Below the pieces are notes generated by a model that saw only the letters and a list, made by a program, of their open reading frames with translations, was not told where the DNA came from and ran no database searches. From positions 1 to 64,000 of the forward strand of contig DATELQ010000075.1 of NCBI GenBank assembly GCA_035276475.1: 64,000 nt of DNA. Direction: 5' to 3'. The stretch's first letter is position 1, and every line of letters begins with the position of its first letter. The DNA is from DATDFB01 sp035276475. GTDB taxonomy: Bacteria; Acidobacteriota; Thermoanaerobaculia; Gp7-AA8. Made by a program: the position numbers and the translations under genes. Below are positions 42,335 through 51,500 of this stretch, one piece after another.

Positions 42335-44056
42335 ATGCGAGTCGCCGCGATCGCCGTCGCGCTTCTTTTCCAGCAAACCGCTCCCACATTTTTAGAATCG
42401 ATCGAAGTCAGAGTCACGAACCTCGACGTCGTCGTCACCGACCGTGCCGGCAAGCCGGTGACTGGGCTGCGCAGCGACGACTTCACGGTGCTGGAGAACG
42501 GCGCGCCGCAGACGATCACCAACTTCGCGGAGTTCCGCGGCACGCGCGGCGTGGCCGAGGCCGTGGCGTCGACGGAGACGTCTGCGGCGCCGGCGCCGGT
42601 GACCGCGGAGGCGCCGCCGCCGCGCAAGTTCATCTTCTTCATCGATACCATGTCGCTCACCGACTCCAACAGCAAGCAGCTCGTAAAGAGCGCCACGGAG
42701 CTCGTGCGTACGGAGATGCGCGCCGGCGACGAGGCCATGGTGGTGACGCGCACGAACGAGGTCGAGCCGTTCACGTCCGACCGCGACCTCATCGTAAAGC
42801 GCTTGGCCGACACGCTGGCGCGCGAGTCGCGCTTCCGCGCCGACACGGCGTACCGGCAAGAGGAGCTTTTCTTACGCTCGCTCCGGGCGAGCAGCGGCGA
42901 CGAGTTCAAGCACGTGGCGCGCATCTACGCCACGCGCGTGAACCGGCGCGTCACGAGCACGCTGCGCACGCTCCTCGGGCTGGTCGGCTCGCTCAACCAG
43001 ACGAGCGGCAGGAAAGTGCTCGTGGTCATGAGCGAGTCGCTCTCGTCCGAGCCGGGCCGCGAGGCCTTCGGCCTGATGGCCATCCTCGAGAGCCTCGAGC
43101 CGACGCCGCAGGCGTTCAGCGGCATGGCCAGCGGAGGGATGGAGTCGGACATCTTTCGGCCGGCGGAGACGGCGGCGCACGCGTCGTGGTACGACGTGCG
43201 GCCGATGATCAAGGAGCTGGCCGCGCGCGCCAGCGCGAACGGCGTGACGATCTACACGCTGCAGCCCGACTTCGCCGGCGCGGTGGCGGTGCCGGGCGGA
43301 AGCGCCGACTTGCGCGCGCCGATCGGCGCGCCGACGCGGCGGGGCGGGCAGGACGCGCGCGGCGGCACGTTCGCGGTCACGCAGTTCCATCGCACGGTCG
43401 TCGAAGGGACGCGCGATACCCTCGGCACGCTCGCGGACGATACCGGCGGGAAGATGTTCATCGGCGCGCGCGAGCTCCCCGGCGGCTTCCGCCAGATCGC
43501 CGAGGACCTGACGTCGTACTACTCCCTCGGCTATCGATCGGCGGACAGCGGCGGCAACATCAAGAAGATCGACGTGCGGGTGAAGAACCATCCCGACTAC
43601 GTCGTCCGCTCGCGCCGCGAGCTGCTGCGGCGCACGCCCGAGCGCGAGATGGACGAGATCGTGGCCGCGAACCTCATCGTCCCGCGCCACGTCAACGAGC
43701 TCGGCATCGTCGCCAGCGCCGGCAAGCTGGAGCGCCAGCTCCCCGACGCCTGGCGCGTCCCCGTCGTGGTGAAGATCCCGATGTCGAAGCTGACGTTCAT
43801 CCCGGACGGCGAGAAATACCGCGGCCTCTTCACCGTGCACTACGCCATCGCCGACGGCGCCGGCTACACCACCGGCACGTACCGCGAGCAGGCCCTCGAG
43901 ATTCCGGCGCGCGAGATCGACGCCGCGCGCGCGCAGTTCTACACCTTCTCCTCCACGCTGATCGTGGCGCCCGGCACGGTGAGAATCGCGGTCGGCGTCT
44001 ACGACCGTTACTCCCATCTGGCCGGGTTCGAACAAGTCGAGGTGAACGCGCGCTAG
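42335..44056 (+). CDS. VWFA-related secreted protein, acidobacterial TIGR03436 type
   Basis: This 573-residue protein has a short signal-like N-terminus (MRVAAIAVALLFQQTAP). The TIGR03436 opening (RVTNLDVVVTDRAGKPVTGL, DDFTVLENGAPQTIT) then leads to a von Willebrand A-like domain (about 100-340; FIFFIDTMSLTDSN at the first metal-site strand, with a degenerate MIDAS). The family is strongly enriched in Acidobacteriota and is thought to act outside the cytoplasm; function is not established. Residues of about 400-573 form beta-rich C-terminal domains. An upstream TAGACT overlaps the aroB stop. The end overlaps the zinc-ribbon gene by 4 bp on the opposite strand. Confidence 0.88.
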   Translation: MRVAAIAVALLFQQTAPTFLESIEVRVTNLDVVVTDRAGKPVTGLRSDDFTVLENGAPQTITNFAEFRGTRGVAEAVASTETSAAPAPVTAEAPPPRKFIFFIDTMSLTDSNSKQLVKSATELVRTEMRAGDEAMVVTRTNEVEPFTSDRDLIVKRLADTLARESRFRADTAYRQEELFLRSLRASSGDEFKHVARIYATRVNRRVTSTLRTLLGLVGSLNQTSGRKVLVVMSESLSSEPGREAFGLMAILESLEPTPQAFSGMASGGMESDIFRPAETAAHASWYDVRPMIKELAARASANGVTIYTLQPDFAGAVAVPGGSADLRAPIGAPTRRGGQDARGGTFAVTQFHRTVVEGTRDTLGTLADDTGGKMFIGARELPGGFRQIAEDLTSYYSLGYRSADSGGNIKKIDVRVKNHPDYVVRSRRELLRRTPEREMDEIVAANLIVPRHVNELGIVASAGKLERQLPDAWRVPVVVKIPMSKLTFIPDGEKYRGLFTVHYAIADGAGYTTGTYREQALEIPAREIDAARAQFYTFSSTLIVAPGTVRIAVGVYDRYSHLAGFEQVEVNAR

Positions 44057-44475
44057 TGCGGTAGCGGAAAGTTCCAGAAGAACTGCGAGATCCGCACGAG
44101 CAGCGAGTCCGGCACCTCGGCGTCCGCCTCGTTGAGGCGCTTCACCTCGGCGTGAATCGCGGCGAGCTCTTTCTCATCGAGCCAGAAGCCGCGGCACTTC
44201 GGGCAGTAGTCGAGCACGATCGACGTCTCGATGTTGAAGTCGACCTTCTTCATCGTCGTGCCGTCGCGCGGGCAGTTGATCGGGCCGTATGCGTCGGAGT
44301 GCTGGAAGTCGTCCAGATCGACTGTGGAGAACTCCAGGTCGCCGGGCGTCGGCCCGGCCAGGCGATTCAGCTCCCCATGCTCGACGTACATCCCGCGGCA
44401 GACCGGACAGGTCTCCACCGAGGTGTTGTCGAACGACTTCGTCTCGAGCGCGTTGCCGTCGCGCGGACAATTCAT
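44053..44475 (-). CDS. protein with two TFIIB-type zinc ribbons
   Basis: This 140-residue protein carries two copies of the zf-TFIIB module: MNCPRDG...TCPVCRGMYVEHGEL (about 1-37) and NCPRDG...YCPKCRGFWLDEKEL (about 66-108). Each has CPxDG and CPxCxGxWLDxxEL-type ligands for one Zn. Proteins of this kind are small, widespread and uncharacterised; nucleic-acid or protein binding is assumed. GAGGAGG precedes the ATG, and the kinase gene ends 10 nt upstream. Confidence 0.85.
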   Translation of the reverse strand: MNCPRDGNALETKSFDNTSVETCPVCRGMYVEHGELNRLAGPTPGDLEFSTVDLDDFQHSDAYGPINCPRDGTTMKKVDFNIETSIVLDYCPKCRGFWLDEKELAAIHAEVKRLNEADAEVPDSLLVRISQFFWNFPLPH

Positions 44476-44485
44476 CGCATCCTCC

Positions 44486-45520
44486 TCACGCCGCCCGCTT
44501 CACCGGCAGCTTCAGCACCATCGACGTTCCCACGCCTTCGATCGAGGCCACTGAGATCTCGCCGCCGTGGGCCTCGACGATCTGTTTCACGATGTACAGC
44601 CCCAGGCCCGTGCCGCCGCCGCCGCGGAGCGACTTGCTGCCGCTCTGCTTGTACTTCTCCCAGATCTGCAGGAGCTCGTTCGACTTGATGCCGACGCCGC
44701 TGTCCGTCACGGTGATGACGATCGACTCCGGCGACTCGCCGTTCCGCACGATCTGCGCGCCGACGGAGATGAGCCCGCGCTTCGGCGTGAACTTCAGCGA
44801 GTTCGAGATCAGGTTGATGACCGCCTGCGTCAGCTTCTCCACCGAGCCGATGATCTGCGGCACGTCGCGGCCGTGCGCGGAAAGGAGAAACACCTCGTCG
44901 CGCGCAGCCACGCTCTGCAGGCTGCGCACGGCGCGCTTGAGGAGGCCGGCCACGCGCACCGGCTCGGTCTCGACGGAGAAGCTGCCCGACTGGATCTTCG
45001 AGAAGTCGAGGATCTCGTTGATCAGCCCCATCATCCGCTCCGACTCGCGCTGCGCCTCGGTGAGCAGATCGGAGTAGACGGAGTCGAGCTTCGCCCCCTC
45101 CTGCGAGAGCACGAACTCGAGCGTTCCCTGGATCCCGGACAGCGGCCCGCGGAGGTCGTGCACGATCTGCGCGGTGAAGTCGGACTTGGCCTGCTCCATC
45201 TCGCGTTGGCGTGTGACGTCCTCGAACATCAGCGCCACGCAAGGCTCGCCGTAGTCGTCGATCGGCATGATCTTGTCGACGCGGTAGGTGCGCCCCTCGA
45301 TGTCGACGTCGATGGTGCGCTGGTCGTCGGCGGCGAGGAAGAACCCCTGCAGCCATCCGCGCTCGCCGGCGACGGCGCGCGCCGCCTCCTTCAGCCACTC
45401 GTTCGCGTCGGAGCCGAATGTCTCCTCGAACGCGTCGTTGCGCCACTCGATGCCGCCGCGCTCGGTGATGATGGCAACCGGCATCTTGATCCGCTGGGCG
45501 ATCGTGTATTGCTTGCTCAT
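44486..45520 (-). CDS. PAS-domain sensor histidine kinase
   Basis: This 344-residue protein has an N-terminal PAS-like domain (about 1-105: KMPVAIITERGGIEWRNDAF, PCVALMFEDVTRQREME). A HisKA domain follows with phosphorylatable His in AQIVHDLRGPLSGI. The ATPase domain has N-box INLISNSLKFTP, G1 VTDSGVGI and G2 GGTGLGLYIVKQIVEAHGG. No transmembrane segment is visible, so it is cytosolic. It is coupled (4-bp overlap) to the small upstream gene and lacks an adjacent response regulator; a receiver-only regulator sits at 58.9 kb. Confidence 0.92.
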   Translation of the reverse strand: MSKQYTIAQRIKMPVAIITERGGIEWRNDAFEETFGSDANEWLKEAARAVAGERGWLQGFFLAADDQRTIDVDIEGRTYRVDKIMPIDDYGEPCVALMFEDVTRQREMEQAKSDFTAQIVHDLRGPLSGIQGTLEFVLSQEGAKLDSVYSDLLTEAQRESERMMGLINEILDFSKIQSGSFSVETEPVRVAGLLKRAVRSLQSVAARDEVFLLSAHGRDVPQIIGSVEKLTQAVINLISNSLKFTPKRGLISVGAQIVRNGESPESIVITVTDSGVGIKSNELLQIWEKYKQSGSKSLRGGGGTGLGLYIVKQIVEAHGGEISVASIEGVGTSMVLKLPVKRAA

Positions 45521-45924
45521 TGCGGCACCGTGATCGCCCGCTCCTGCTGCAGCTTGGCGAGATGAAAAAGTGTGTTGAACGGATCGAAGGGGGAGAGGAT
45601 GAGGAGCTTCTGCAGGTCGAGCCGGCCGTCGATGAGCGACACGAGATAGCCCTCCTGCGCGCTCAGGTTGAAGCGGTCGAAGTTCGTCAGGAACTCGGCG
45701 CTGAGCCGCGGCACGGCCTGCATCCCCTTCGGATTGCTGATGAGCTCCCGCACGATGGCGTTGCGCACGATCTCGACGTAGCCGCGCAGCGCCAGGTCCT
45801 CGGCGTAGGCGTTCCGCGCCTCGACGAGCTTCAGGTACGTGTGCCAGGAGCCGTGCTGCCTGAGCGAGTCGGCCACGAGGCGGCTCCACTCCGGACGGGG
45901 GGGAGCAACGGGGAGCGAGGTCAT
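45517..45924 (-). CDS. small protein coupled to the kinase, PatA/DUF4388-associated helical domain-like
   Basis: This protein of about 135 residues is largely helical. Its C-terminal half (FNLSAQEGYLVSLIDGRLDL, LLILSPFDPFNTLFHLAKLQ) resembles the winged-helix or sensing tail found after DUF4388/PATAN-type modules in delta-proteobacterial and acidobacterial signalling proteins. The ATG at 45924 has TACAAT ending 9 nt upstream. Its stop overlaps the kinase start by 4 bp, so it probably regulates or feeds the kinase. The family call is tentative. Confidence 0.7.
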   Translation of the reverse strand: MTSLPVAPPRPEWSRLVADSLRQHGSWHTYLKLVEARNAYAEDLALRGYVEIVRNAIVRELISNPKGMQAVPRLSAEFLTNFDRFNLSAQEGYLVSLIDGRLDLQKLLILSPFDPFNTLFHLAKLQQERAITVPQ

Positions 45925-45933
45925 GCGGGTCGG

Positions 45934-45943
45934 ATTGTAGAAT
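45934..45943. promoter_or_regulatory. overlapping bidirectional -10 elements
   Basis: ATTGTAGAAT reads TACAAT-CCGAC on minus (45939-45934), ending 9 nt before the kinase-operon start. It reads TAGAAT on plus (45938-45943), ending 6 nt before the PBP GTG. The two hexamers share two base pairs. Confidence 0.55.
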
Positions 45944-45949
45944 AGCTCC

Positions 45950-48424
45950 GTGGCTCGCACGCGCCTCCTCATCCTCGCCGTGGCTCTCGTCCTCGGCATC
46001 CCCGCGGGCTTCATCTCCGCGCACATCATCCGCGTGCCGCAGGTGCGCTCGCTCGAGGATTACCAGCCCGCCATCATCACGCGCGTCTACGACCGCAACG
46101 GCGTTCCCTTCGCCGAGTACGCCATCCAGAAGCGCATCGTCGTCGGCATGCGCGACATCTCGCCGTGGCTGTATCTAGGCATCCTGGCCACCGAGGATGC
46201 GGACTTCAAGCAGCACGGCGGCATCAATCCGAAGGCGCTCGTGCGCGCCGCCATCAAAGACATCATCGCCCGGCGCAAAGTCGAAGGCGCGTCGACGCTG
46301 ACGCAGCAGCTGGCCAAGCAGGTCTTTCTCACGCCGGAGAAGAGCTTCCGCCGCAAGATCAACGAGGCCTTTCTCGCTGTCGAGATCGAGAAGAACTTCA
46401 CCAAGGACCAGATCTTCGAGCTCTACGCGAACCAGGTCTACCTCGGGCACGGCGCCTACGGCGTCGAGCAGGCCTCGCGGCTCTACTTCGGCAAGCACGC
46501 CAAGGACCTGACGATCCCCGAGGCGGCGGTCATCGCGGGCCTCATCCGCTCGCCGATGCCGTACTCGCCGATCACGCATCCCGACAAGGCCGTCGCGCGG
46601 CGCAATCACGTGCTCTACCGCATGCTCGAAGAGCACTTCATCGATCGCCGCCAGTACCAGCAGGCCCTCAACGCGCCGCTCGTCCTCGGCACGTACAAAG
46701 AGGAGGCGCCGCGCGTCGGCGCGTACTTCGCCGAGGAGATCCGGCAGTACATCGAGCACAACGAGAAGTTCGGGCTGGAGAACCTCTACCAGCGCGGCCT
46801 GAAGGTCTACTCCACGCTCGACTTCCGCATCCAGCAGGCCGCCGAGGTCTCGCTGCAGCGCGGCTTGCGCGCGTGGGACCGGCGGCGCGGCTTCCGCAAG
46901 CCGTCGCGGAACCTCGTGGCCGAGGGGATCGATCCGGCCGCGTACAAAGACCCGAGCTGGAGCAACGAGGCCCTCGTCCCCGACAAGCTCTACACCGCCG
47001 TCGTCATGAACGTCGACAAGAGCGGCGTCACCGCGCGCCTCAACCGCGACGAGATCGCCCTGCCGCTGCCGGCGTTCAAGTGGACGGGGAAGACCTCGAT
47101 GGAGGGCGTGCTGCGCCGCGGCGACGTCATCTACGTCCGCATCGACGAAGACCCGAAGACGCACGCGCGGATGTGGAAGCTCGACCAGCTCCCGCAGGTG
47201 CAGGGCGCGGTCGTGATCATGGACGTCAAGAGCGGCGAAGTGCGCGCGCTCGTCGGCGGCTACGACTTCCAGATGTCGAAGTTCAACCGGGCCATCCAGT
47301 CGCGGCGGCAGGTCGGCTCGTCGTTCAAGCCGTTCGTCTACGGCGCCGCGTTCGAGAAGGGGCTGACGCCGGCCGACACGCTCTTCGACGAGCCGATCGC
47401 GATTCCCGTCGGCAATCAGATTTACGCGCCGAAGAACTATCACGGGAAATACGCGGGGGTCGTGACGATCCAGCGCGCGCTGGAGCTGTCGATCAACATC
47501 CCGGCGGTGAAGACGTGGATGATGGTCGGCGCCGACCGGGTGACGGACTTTGTCCGCCGCTGCGGCATCACCGCGGACATTCCGAAGTATCCGTCGACGG
47601 CGCTCGGCACCCCGGGCGTGTCGCCGCTGGAGATGACGGCGGCGTACAACGTCTTCGCGAACAACGGCGTCTACGTGAAGCCGCGGCAGATCCGGCGCAT
47701 CGTCGACCAGCAGGACCGTCTGCTCGAGGAGCAGCTGCCGCTCCTGAGCGAGGCGACGTCGCCGCAGATCGCCTACGAGATCCTGTACATGATGCGCGGC
47801 ACGATCCTGCGCGGCACCGGCTACGAGGCGCACACGCTGCCGCCGCCGCTGGCCGGCAAGACCGGGACGACGAACGCGTACACCGATGCGTGGTTCATGG
47901 GCTTCTCGCCGGAGTACACGATCGGGGTCTGGACCGGTTACGACGATCCGAGCCGATCCTTAGGCGGCGGCGCGACGGGCGCCGAGGTGGCGCTGCCGAT
48001 CTGGATCGACATCGTGAAGCGCCTCGACGCCATGAAGCTGCGCACGCCGAAGCCCGAGTTCGACGCGCCGCCCGGCATCGTCGTCGTGCCGATGGACCTC
48101 ACCAGCGGCCGCCGTGGCGTCGGCCCGTGCAGCCGCGTGGTCGAGGAAGCGTTCGTGGCGGGGCAGGAGCCCGACAAGGACTGCAGCGGCGCGACGGTGG
48201 CGGTGAGCAAGCTGCCGTACTACCTGCAGCGCCCGTTCTACCAGGCGAAGGAGGCGGAGCCGACGCAGCCGATCGCCGACGCCTCGGCGCAGTCGGGGGA
48301 GAGCGCGGAGTCGCCGGCGCCGAATGTCGATGAGGGGCCGCGCGCGACGACGACAACCACGACTACGACGACGACGAGCACCGCGCCGCCCGCTCCGGCA
48401 TCGCCCGCGAAGCCGCCGCGATGA
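45950..48424 (+). CDS. class A penicillin-binding protein (PBP1A type)
   Basis: This bifunctional peptidoglycan synthase has 824 residues. It has an N-terminal membrane anchor (about 6-27) and a GT51 glycosyltransferase domain with TEDADFKQHGG (catalytic Glu82) and GASTLTQQLAKQVFL. A linker/OB region follows, then the transpeptidase domain with SxxK (Ser457-SerPhe-Lys460), a SIN motif (LELSINIP) and KTG (637-639). The last 60 residues are Thr/Pro/Ala-rich, including a run of about 10 threonines. The start is GTG, with TAGAAT ending only 6 nt upstream. It is one of several cell-wall genes in the window. Confidence 0.95.
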   Translation: MARTRLLILAVALVLGIPAGFISAHIIRVPQVRSLEDYQPAIITRVYDRNGVPFAEYAIQKRIVVGMRDISPWLYLGILATEDADFKQHGGINPKALVRAAIKDIIARRKVEGASTLTQQLAKQVFLTPEKSFRRKINEAFLAVEIEKNFTKDQIFELYANQVYLGHGAYGVEQASRLYFGKHAKDLTIPEAAVIAGLIRSPMPYSPITHPDKAVARRNHVLYRMLEEHFIDRRQYQQALNAPLVLGTYKEEAPRVGAYFAEEIRQYIEHNEKFGLENLYQRGLKVYSTLDFRIQQAAEVSLQRGLRAWDRRRGFRKPSRNLVAEGIDPAAYKDPSWSNEALVPDKLYTAVVMNVDKSGVTARLNRDEIALPLPAFKWTGKTSMEGVLRRGDVIYVRIDEDPKTHARMWKLDQLPQVQGAVVIMDVKSGEVRALVGGYDFQMSKFNRAIQSRRQVGSSFKPFVYGAAFEKGLTPADTLFDEPIAIPVGNQIYAPKNYHGKYAGVVTIQRALELSINIPAVKTWMMVGADRVTDFVRRCGITADIPKYPSTALGTPGVSPLEMTAAYNVFANNGVYVKPRQIRRIVDQQDRLLEEQLPLLSEATSPQIAYEILYMMRGTILRGTGYEAHTLPPPLAGKTGTTNAYTDAWFMGFSPEYTIGVWTGYDDPSRSLGGGATGAEVALPIWIDIVKRLDAMKLRTPKPEFDAPPGIVVVPMDLTSGRRGVGPCSRVVEEAFVAGQEPDKDCSGATVAVSKLPYYLQRPFYQAKEAEPTQPIADASAQSGESAESPAPNVDEGPRATTTTTTTTTTSTAPPAPASPAKPPR

Positions 48425-48551
48425 CAATACCGACCGAACGGTCAGTCGGATAGATTCCAATATTTCCGCTTTACACAGTGCCGCTGTGACTGCTATCGTC
48501 CGCGCCGCTTTACATCATCCCCATAATTCCCGCTCAGTTTAAGAGGACAAC
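48425..48551. other. PBP-RHS intergenic region
   Basis: This 127-bp gap is more AT-rich than its surroundings (for example TTCCAATATTTCCGC). It contains a weak inverted repeat CACAG-TGCCG-CTGTG (48474-48488) and GACCG-AA-CGGTC near 48432, either of which could end the PBP transcript or bind a regulator. AAGAGG lies 9 nt before the RHS ATG. No convincing promoter hexamer was found. Confidence 0.35.
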
Positions 48552-51500
48552 ATGCGTCTTGCTCGCACCGCGTTCGCGGCCCTGCTCGCGATCTGTCTGG
48601 CCACGCCTCTCTTTGCAGTGTGGCCGATCCCGACGTACACGGAGTACCCCTGCAACGGCACGGTCTCGCCGCCGGAGAACTGCTCCAGCCAGGGCGGCGA
48701 TCCGCTCCGCCACTACCAGCGCAAAGTCAGCGACGACACGCATAGCTGCACGCCCGTGTCGGGACAGTTCGGCGGCTTCTGCGACGGCCCGGGCTGCACG
48801 TCGATCGGCGGCTGGTGCCGCCAGCCCGAAGTCGTCAGCGCCACCGGCAACGCGCAGTTCATCAACCATCAGTCGATGGTGAAGTTCCGCATCGAGTACA
48901 AGTTCCCGAACAACTACTGCCAGCTCTCGCCCGACGGCAACGTCGCCGAGTGGCCGATCGTCTTCAACGACTTCCACCAGACCCGCCTCTATCTGCGCAA
49001 CAGCAGCGGCGCCGTCATCGCCACGACCATGGCCGTCTTCGAGCACGGCACGTGGGAGCCGACCGTCCCCGTCTGCGGGCTGCCGGCGACGTTCCAGGTC
49101 GAAGCGCTGAATCAATGCGGCCTCAATCAGGTCGTCGACTTCACCGTCTCCGCCGGGGCCATGACGCCGAAGGAGTGCGTGCTGGCCAAGGAATGCCCGA
49201 CCTGCGGCATGAGCGGCTCGCCCGCGCCTCCGGGTGGGCCGGCCCTGCCGATGAACATCGGCTCGGGCGACGTCGCCGCGGCGGTGGCGCTCTTCAGCAT
49301 CGCTCAGCCGCCGCTGCCGCTGTCGATGGCCCTGACCTACCACAGCGAGCTGCCGGGCAACGCGCAGCTCATCGCCGAGCCGCTCGGCCACGGCTGGACG
49401 CATCCGTACAACCAGCGCCTCGCGCCGATCGACCCGGCCGGGTTGTACCTCTATCGCTACACCGCCGACGGCGACGAGCACTACTTCCAGCGCACCTCGC
49501 CGACGACGTGGACGGCCTCGTCGCCCGGCGAGCTCACCGACACCGTCACGCTCGTGAGCGGCCGCTATGAGGTGAAGGACCTCAACGGCACGATCACCCG
49601 CTTCGACGCTGCTACCGGCGCGTGGCTGTCGACGTCTGACCGTTGGGGCAACACCATCAGCGGCAGCTACACCGGCGGCCTCCTCACCACGGTGACGGAC
49701 AGCGTCGGACGCCAAGTGCAGTTCGTCTACACCGGCGGCGTGCTGTCGCAGATCACGCTGCCGGACGGCACGGCCTGGCGCTTCGGCTACGACGCCAACG
49801 GCGAGCTCGCCCGGATCTTCGATCCGCTGCACACGTCAACAACGCCGTGGCGCACGTTCGAGTACACGGCCGACACGCGCGGCACGGTGCGTCTCCTGAC
49901 GGCGATGCGTGACGACGCCGGCAAGCTCCTCGAGGGGCACGCCTACGACGGCGCGGAGCGCGGCGTCAGCTCGTTCACCGAGGGGGGACGGGACCTCGTG
50001 ACCATGCAGTACAACGGGAGTTTGCCGACGCAGGCCGTCGTCACCCAGACTCTGGCGAACGGTCAGACCCGCACCGCCACCTTCTCCATGATCTACCAGC
50101 GCGGGCGCTACCTCCCGCTGCACGTCACGGGCAACTGCTTCACCTGCACCAACGGCGGCGCCGACAACGAGTCGCTCAGCTTCGACGGCGCGAACCACGT
50201 CCTCTCCCGCACCGACGGCAGCGGCCACACCACGCGCTTCACCTACGACGCCAACGGCAACGTGCTGACGAAGACCCAGGCCTTCGGCACGCCGAACGCG
50301 CGCACCTTCACCTACACCTACGGCTATCCGGCCTGGCCGAAGTTCATCACCCAGATGACCGAGACCTCGGCGGCGAAGCCGGGCGCGACGAAGGTCACGA
50401 CCGCGGCGCTGACGAACAACGAGACCACGCTGACGAGGTCGGAGAGCGGCTGGCTGCACGCCGGCGACAGCGCGCCGGCCACGTACACGCGCGTCGACAC
50501 CTTCGACGCACACCACCGCCTGCTCGCTGCCGACGGCCCGCGCACCGACGTCGCCGACGTCACCACGAATGCGTACTACGCCGACGGCGACGCCGACCTC
50601 AATCGTCGCGGGCGCCTGCAGTCCGTCACCGATCCGGCCGGACTCACGCGCACGCTCGGCCAGTACGACGTCTACGGCACGGCGCGCCTCACCACCGATC
50701 CGAACGGCGTGCAGACGTTGCGGCAGACCGATGCCCGCGGCCGCATCATCTCCACGATAAACAAAGCCGTCGCCGGCGACGCTCGGGAGAGCGCCGACTA
50801 CACCGTCATCGCCACGTACGACGGGCGCGACCGCCTCGTGCGCCAGACCATGCCGCGCGGCAACGCTGTCGCCTTCGGCTACGAGGATGGATCGAACCGC
50901 CTCACCGACACCATCCGCATCGACGCCGGCGGCAACGAAGTGGAGCGCCGCCATCTCACCCTCAACGCCATCGGCGACAAGCTCCGCGAAGAGGACCAGC
51001 AGTGCGCGTCGCCCGCCGCGCCGTGCGCGAGCTGGGTGACGAAGCGGCAGGAGGACTTCGTCTACGACGATCATGACCGCCTCGTGCAGACCGTGAACGC
51101 CGTGCCGGCCGGAACGTCGGCGCGCTACACCTACGATCCCGACGGGCTGCTCGTGACGGTCCAGGACGAGAACCACACCTCGCCGAACATCCGCTTCTTC
51201 CACGACGAGCTCGATCGGCTCGTGCGCATCGAGCGCGTCACCGCCGCCGGCACCGTGACGACGCGCTACGCCTTCGACGCGCAGGACAACCTCACCGCCG
51301 TCACCGATCCGAACGGCAACACCACCACGTTCGCGTACGACGACTTCCACCGCAACCGTGCCACGAACGATCCGTCGAGCGGCGTGAAGTCGTTCGACTA
51401 CAACCCGGCCGGTCTGCCGACGAGCATGACCGACGCGAACGGCGCCGCGACGGCGCGCACGTTCGACGCCGCGGGGCGACTGCTGACGGCCGTCTCGACG

